Source of the DNA: an uncultured Collinsella sp.
GTDB taxonomy: Bacteria; Actinomycetota; Coriobacteriia; Coriobacteriales; Coriobacteriaceae
Assembly: GCA_900552395.1 (NCBI GenBank)
Contig: URZJ01000097.1
Span: 1-6,746, forward strand
DNA length: 6,746 nucleotides
Direction of reading: 5' to 3'
The notes under the pieces were generated by a model. It had not been told where the DNA came from and searched no databases. It worked only from the letters and a program-made list of their open reading frames with translations. Position numbers and translations under genes: made by a program. The number at the start of each line of letters is the position of its first letter. The first letter of the stretch is position 1. Positions 5,476-6,746 of the stretch are shown here, in pieces.

Positions 5476-6746
5476 ATCGAACCGAAGAATCGCCCGAGGC
5501 CGAAGAGGTATCGGGCTCGTCATAAATCACGCCGAGCACATCGCGCACGACATGCATCGCGGTATCTGAGCCACCGCCGCCCTGCTCCAGGACAGTAGCG
5601 ATGACATACTTGGGATCATCGGCCGGTGCATAGGCGCAGAACCACGCGTATTCGTCCTCGCCGCTTTTCTCGCCCGTGCCCGACTTGCCGTATACCTGCG
5701 GCGTCAGGGTGCCAAAGTGAGCCGCCAGGGACGTCGATGCCGTGTAAATCACGTCGTGCATGCCGTTGCGAACAAGAGCCAAATCCGAATCGCTGTTGAT
5801 CTTGGCCTCCAGGCGCTTCTTCTTGCCCTTGCCGTTGTACTTATAGGCATCGCCGTCGCCATCGCGCGACACGGCAGACAAAAACACGTGAGGCACGTAC
5901 TGTTTGCCGCCGTTGGCAAGACCCATATAGGCGCACGCCATCTGCAGGGGCGTCACCAAAATGTCGCCCTGGCCGATGGCAATGTTGGTCATATCGCCGG
6001 CATTCCACTTGCGGTCCTCGGCAGAGGCGTCGGTGAAGTACGACTCTTTCCACTCGGCATCGGGAATACGGCCCGCGCCCTCACTCGGCAGATCGATGCC
6101 GCAGGTCTTGCCTAGGCCCCAGCGACGAAAGACCTCCTGCAGCCCCTCGGAATGTTGCTCGTCATAAAAGAACGCCTTGCCCATGTCGTAGAAGACGGGG
6201 TCGCACGAGTTGGCGATACCCGACTGCAGCGTCATGGTGCCGTGGCCAGACGTCAACCAGCAGCGCTTGCCCCAAGCCTTGCCCAGGCCAGTCCAATAGC
6301 CCGTGCAGTTGGTTGTCTGCGTTGAAGTGTAGGTTCCAAACTCAAGACCGGCCAGTGCCGAGAGCGGCTTGATGGTCGAGGCCGACATGTACTGTCCGCT
6401 AATGGCGCGGTTGAGCAGCGGGTGCGAACCCTTGTCATCATTGAGCTCGGTCCACACGTCATTTGAGACGCCGCCGATAAAGACGGACGGATCGAACTTG
6501 GGCTGGCTCGCCATGCCCAGGATCTCGCCATTGTTGGGATCGAGACACACCACAGCGCCGTTGCCGGCATTGCTGTAGCCAGTGGTCTTGGCAAGCTCGA
6601 TGGCGCTCGCCAGCGCCGTCTCACAGGCCTGTTGGATCTTAAGGTCGAGCGTGAGCTTAATGTCGGAGCCGGCCTTGGCGGGCACGGCGCCGGCCTGACC
6701 GGTCACGTTGCCCGAGGCATCGACCTTGACGGTCTGCTCGCCACGA
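5474..6746 (-). CDS. mrdA: Penicillin-binding protein 2 (class B transpeptidase), C-terminal part, 5' end outside the window
   Basis: PBP2 cross-links peptidoglycan during elongation and activates RodA; it is anchored in the membrane with its catalytic domain outside the cell. The frame stays open to the right edge, so about 423 C-terminal residues are present and the N-terminal membrane anchor and most of the pedestal are missing. The visible part begins RGEQTVKVDASG and runs into the transpeptidase domain (GSDIKLTLDLKIQQACETAL). The three active-site motifs are present: SxxK as STIK (catalytic serine codon 6377-6379, within YMSASTIKPLSAL), SxN in the SCD form (NSCDPVFYDMG, about 6190-6220) often seen in PBP2, and KSGT (about 5675-5686) before GEKSGEDEYAWFCAYAP. 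An in-frame GTG at 6704-6706 is not the start, because family-like sequence continues upstream of it. The protein ends in a short acidic and serine-rich tail (DEPDTSSASGDSSVR). rodA follows after 9 bases. The SCD motif and the rodA neighbour favour PBP2 over the division protein FtsI. Confidence 0.94.
   Translation of the reverse strand, partial: RGEQTVKVDASGNVTGQAGAVPAKAGSDIKLTLDLKIQQACETALASAIELAKTTGYSNAGNGAVVCLDPNNGEILGMASQPKFDPSVFIGGVSNDVWTELNDDKGSHPLLNRAISGQYMSASTIKPLSALAGLEFGTYTSTQTTNCTGYWTGLGKAWGKRCWLTSGHGTMTLQSGIANSCDPVFYDMGKAFFYDEQHSEGLQEVFRRWGLGKTCGIDLPSEGAGRIPDAEWKESYFTDASAEDRKWNAGDMTNIAIGQGDILVTPLQMACAYMGLANGGKQYVPHVFLSAVSRDGDGDAYKYNGKGKKKRLEAKINSDSDLALVRNGMHDVIYTASTSLAAHFGTLTPQVYGKSGTGEKSGEDEYAWFCAYAPADDPKYVIATVLEQGGGGSDTAMHVVRDVLGVIYDEPDTSSASGDSSVR

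Noticed and set aside
6704..6706. GTG as the start of the penicillin-binding protein
   Set aside because: The frame continues upstream with typical PBP2 sequence (RGEQTVKVDASG), so the gene is simply cut by the window edge.

Overview
This window looks like a stretch of chromosome from a GC-rich, Gram-positive-type bacterium. The most likely source is an actinobacterium of the class Coriobacteriia, perhaps a Collinsella relative. That placement rests on the high GC content, the strong AGGAGG-type ribosome binding sites, the gene order and the general look of the proteins; it was not checked against any database. Every gene I can support lies on the minus strand, so the window reads from its right end to its left end. 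The coding is nearly continuous: the largest gap between genes is 67 bases, so no stretch over 300 bases lacks a gene.

In transcription order, the right end (5474-6746) holds the C-terminal part of the class B penicillin-binding protein PBP2 (mrdA), whose 5' end lies outside the window. Next is rodA (4238-5464), the SEDS glycan polymerase that partners PBP2 in the elongasome. A 309-residue protein (3290-4219) follows; its C-terminal half resembles DUF697, and its N-terminal half looks like a GTPase-type fold without a P-loop. Then comes a translationally coupled pair: a TIGR03960-type radical SAM protein with an N-terminal B12-binding-like domain (1402-3279, TTG start), and its usual companion, a TIGR03936/DUF2344 protein (593-1405). 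A 67-base gap carries a good sigma-70-type promoter (TTGACG, 17-base spacer, TACTAT). It leads into rplU (151-525, ribosomal protein L21) and the start of rpmA (1-117, L27), which runs off the left edge.

The tight spacing suggests that mrdA, rodA, the DUF697-like gene and the radical SAM pair are read as one transcript: gaps are 9, 18 and 10 bases, then a 4-base overlap. Two of the ribosome binding sites overlap the stop codon of the gene before. The ribosomal protein genes appear to have their own promoter inside this run. Functionally, the window joins cell-wall elongation (PBP2 and RodA) to a poorly understood radical SAM pair and to large-subunit ribosomal proteins. This order resembles the widespread rodA / TIGR03960 / TIGR03936 / rng / rplU / rpmA / obg neighbourhood, but with no rng gene between TIGR03936 and rplU.

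I found no mobile element, CRISPR array, tRNA, rRNA, phage gene or defence system. The region is mostly ordinary core genome. The least understood parts are the DUF697-like protein and the radical SAM pair.
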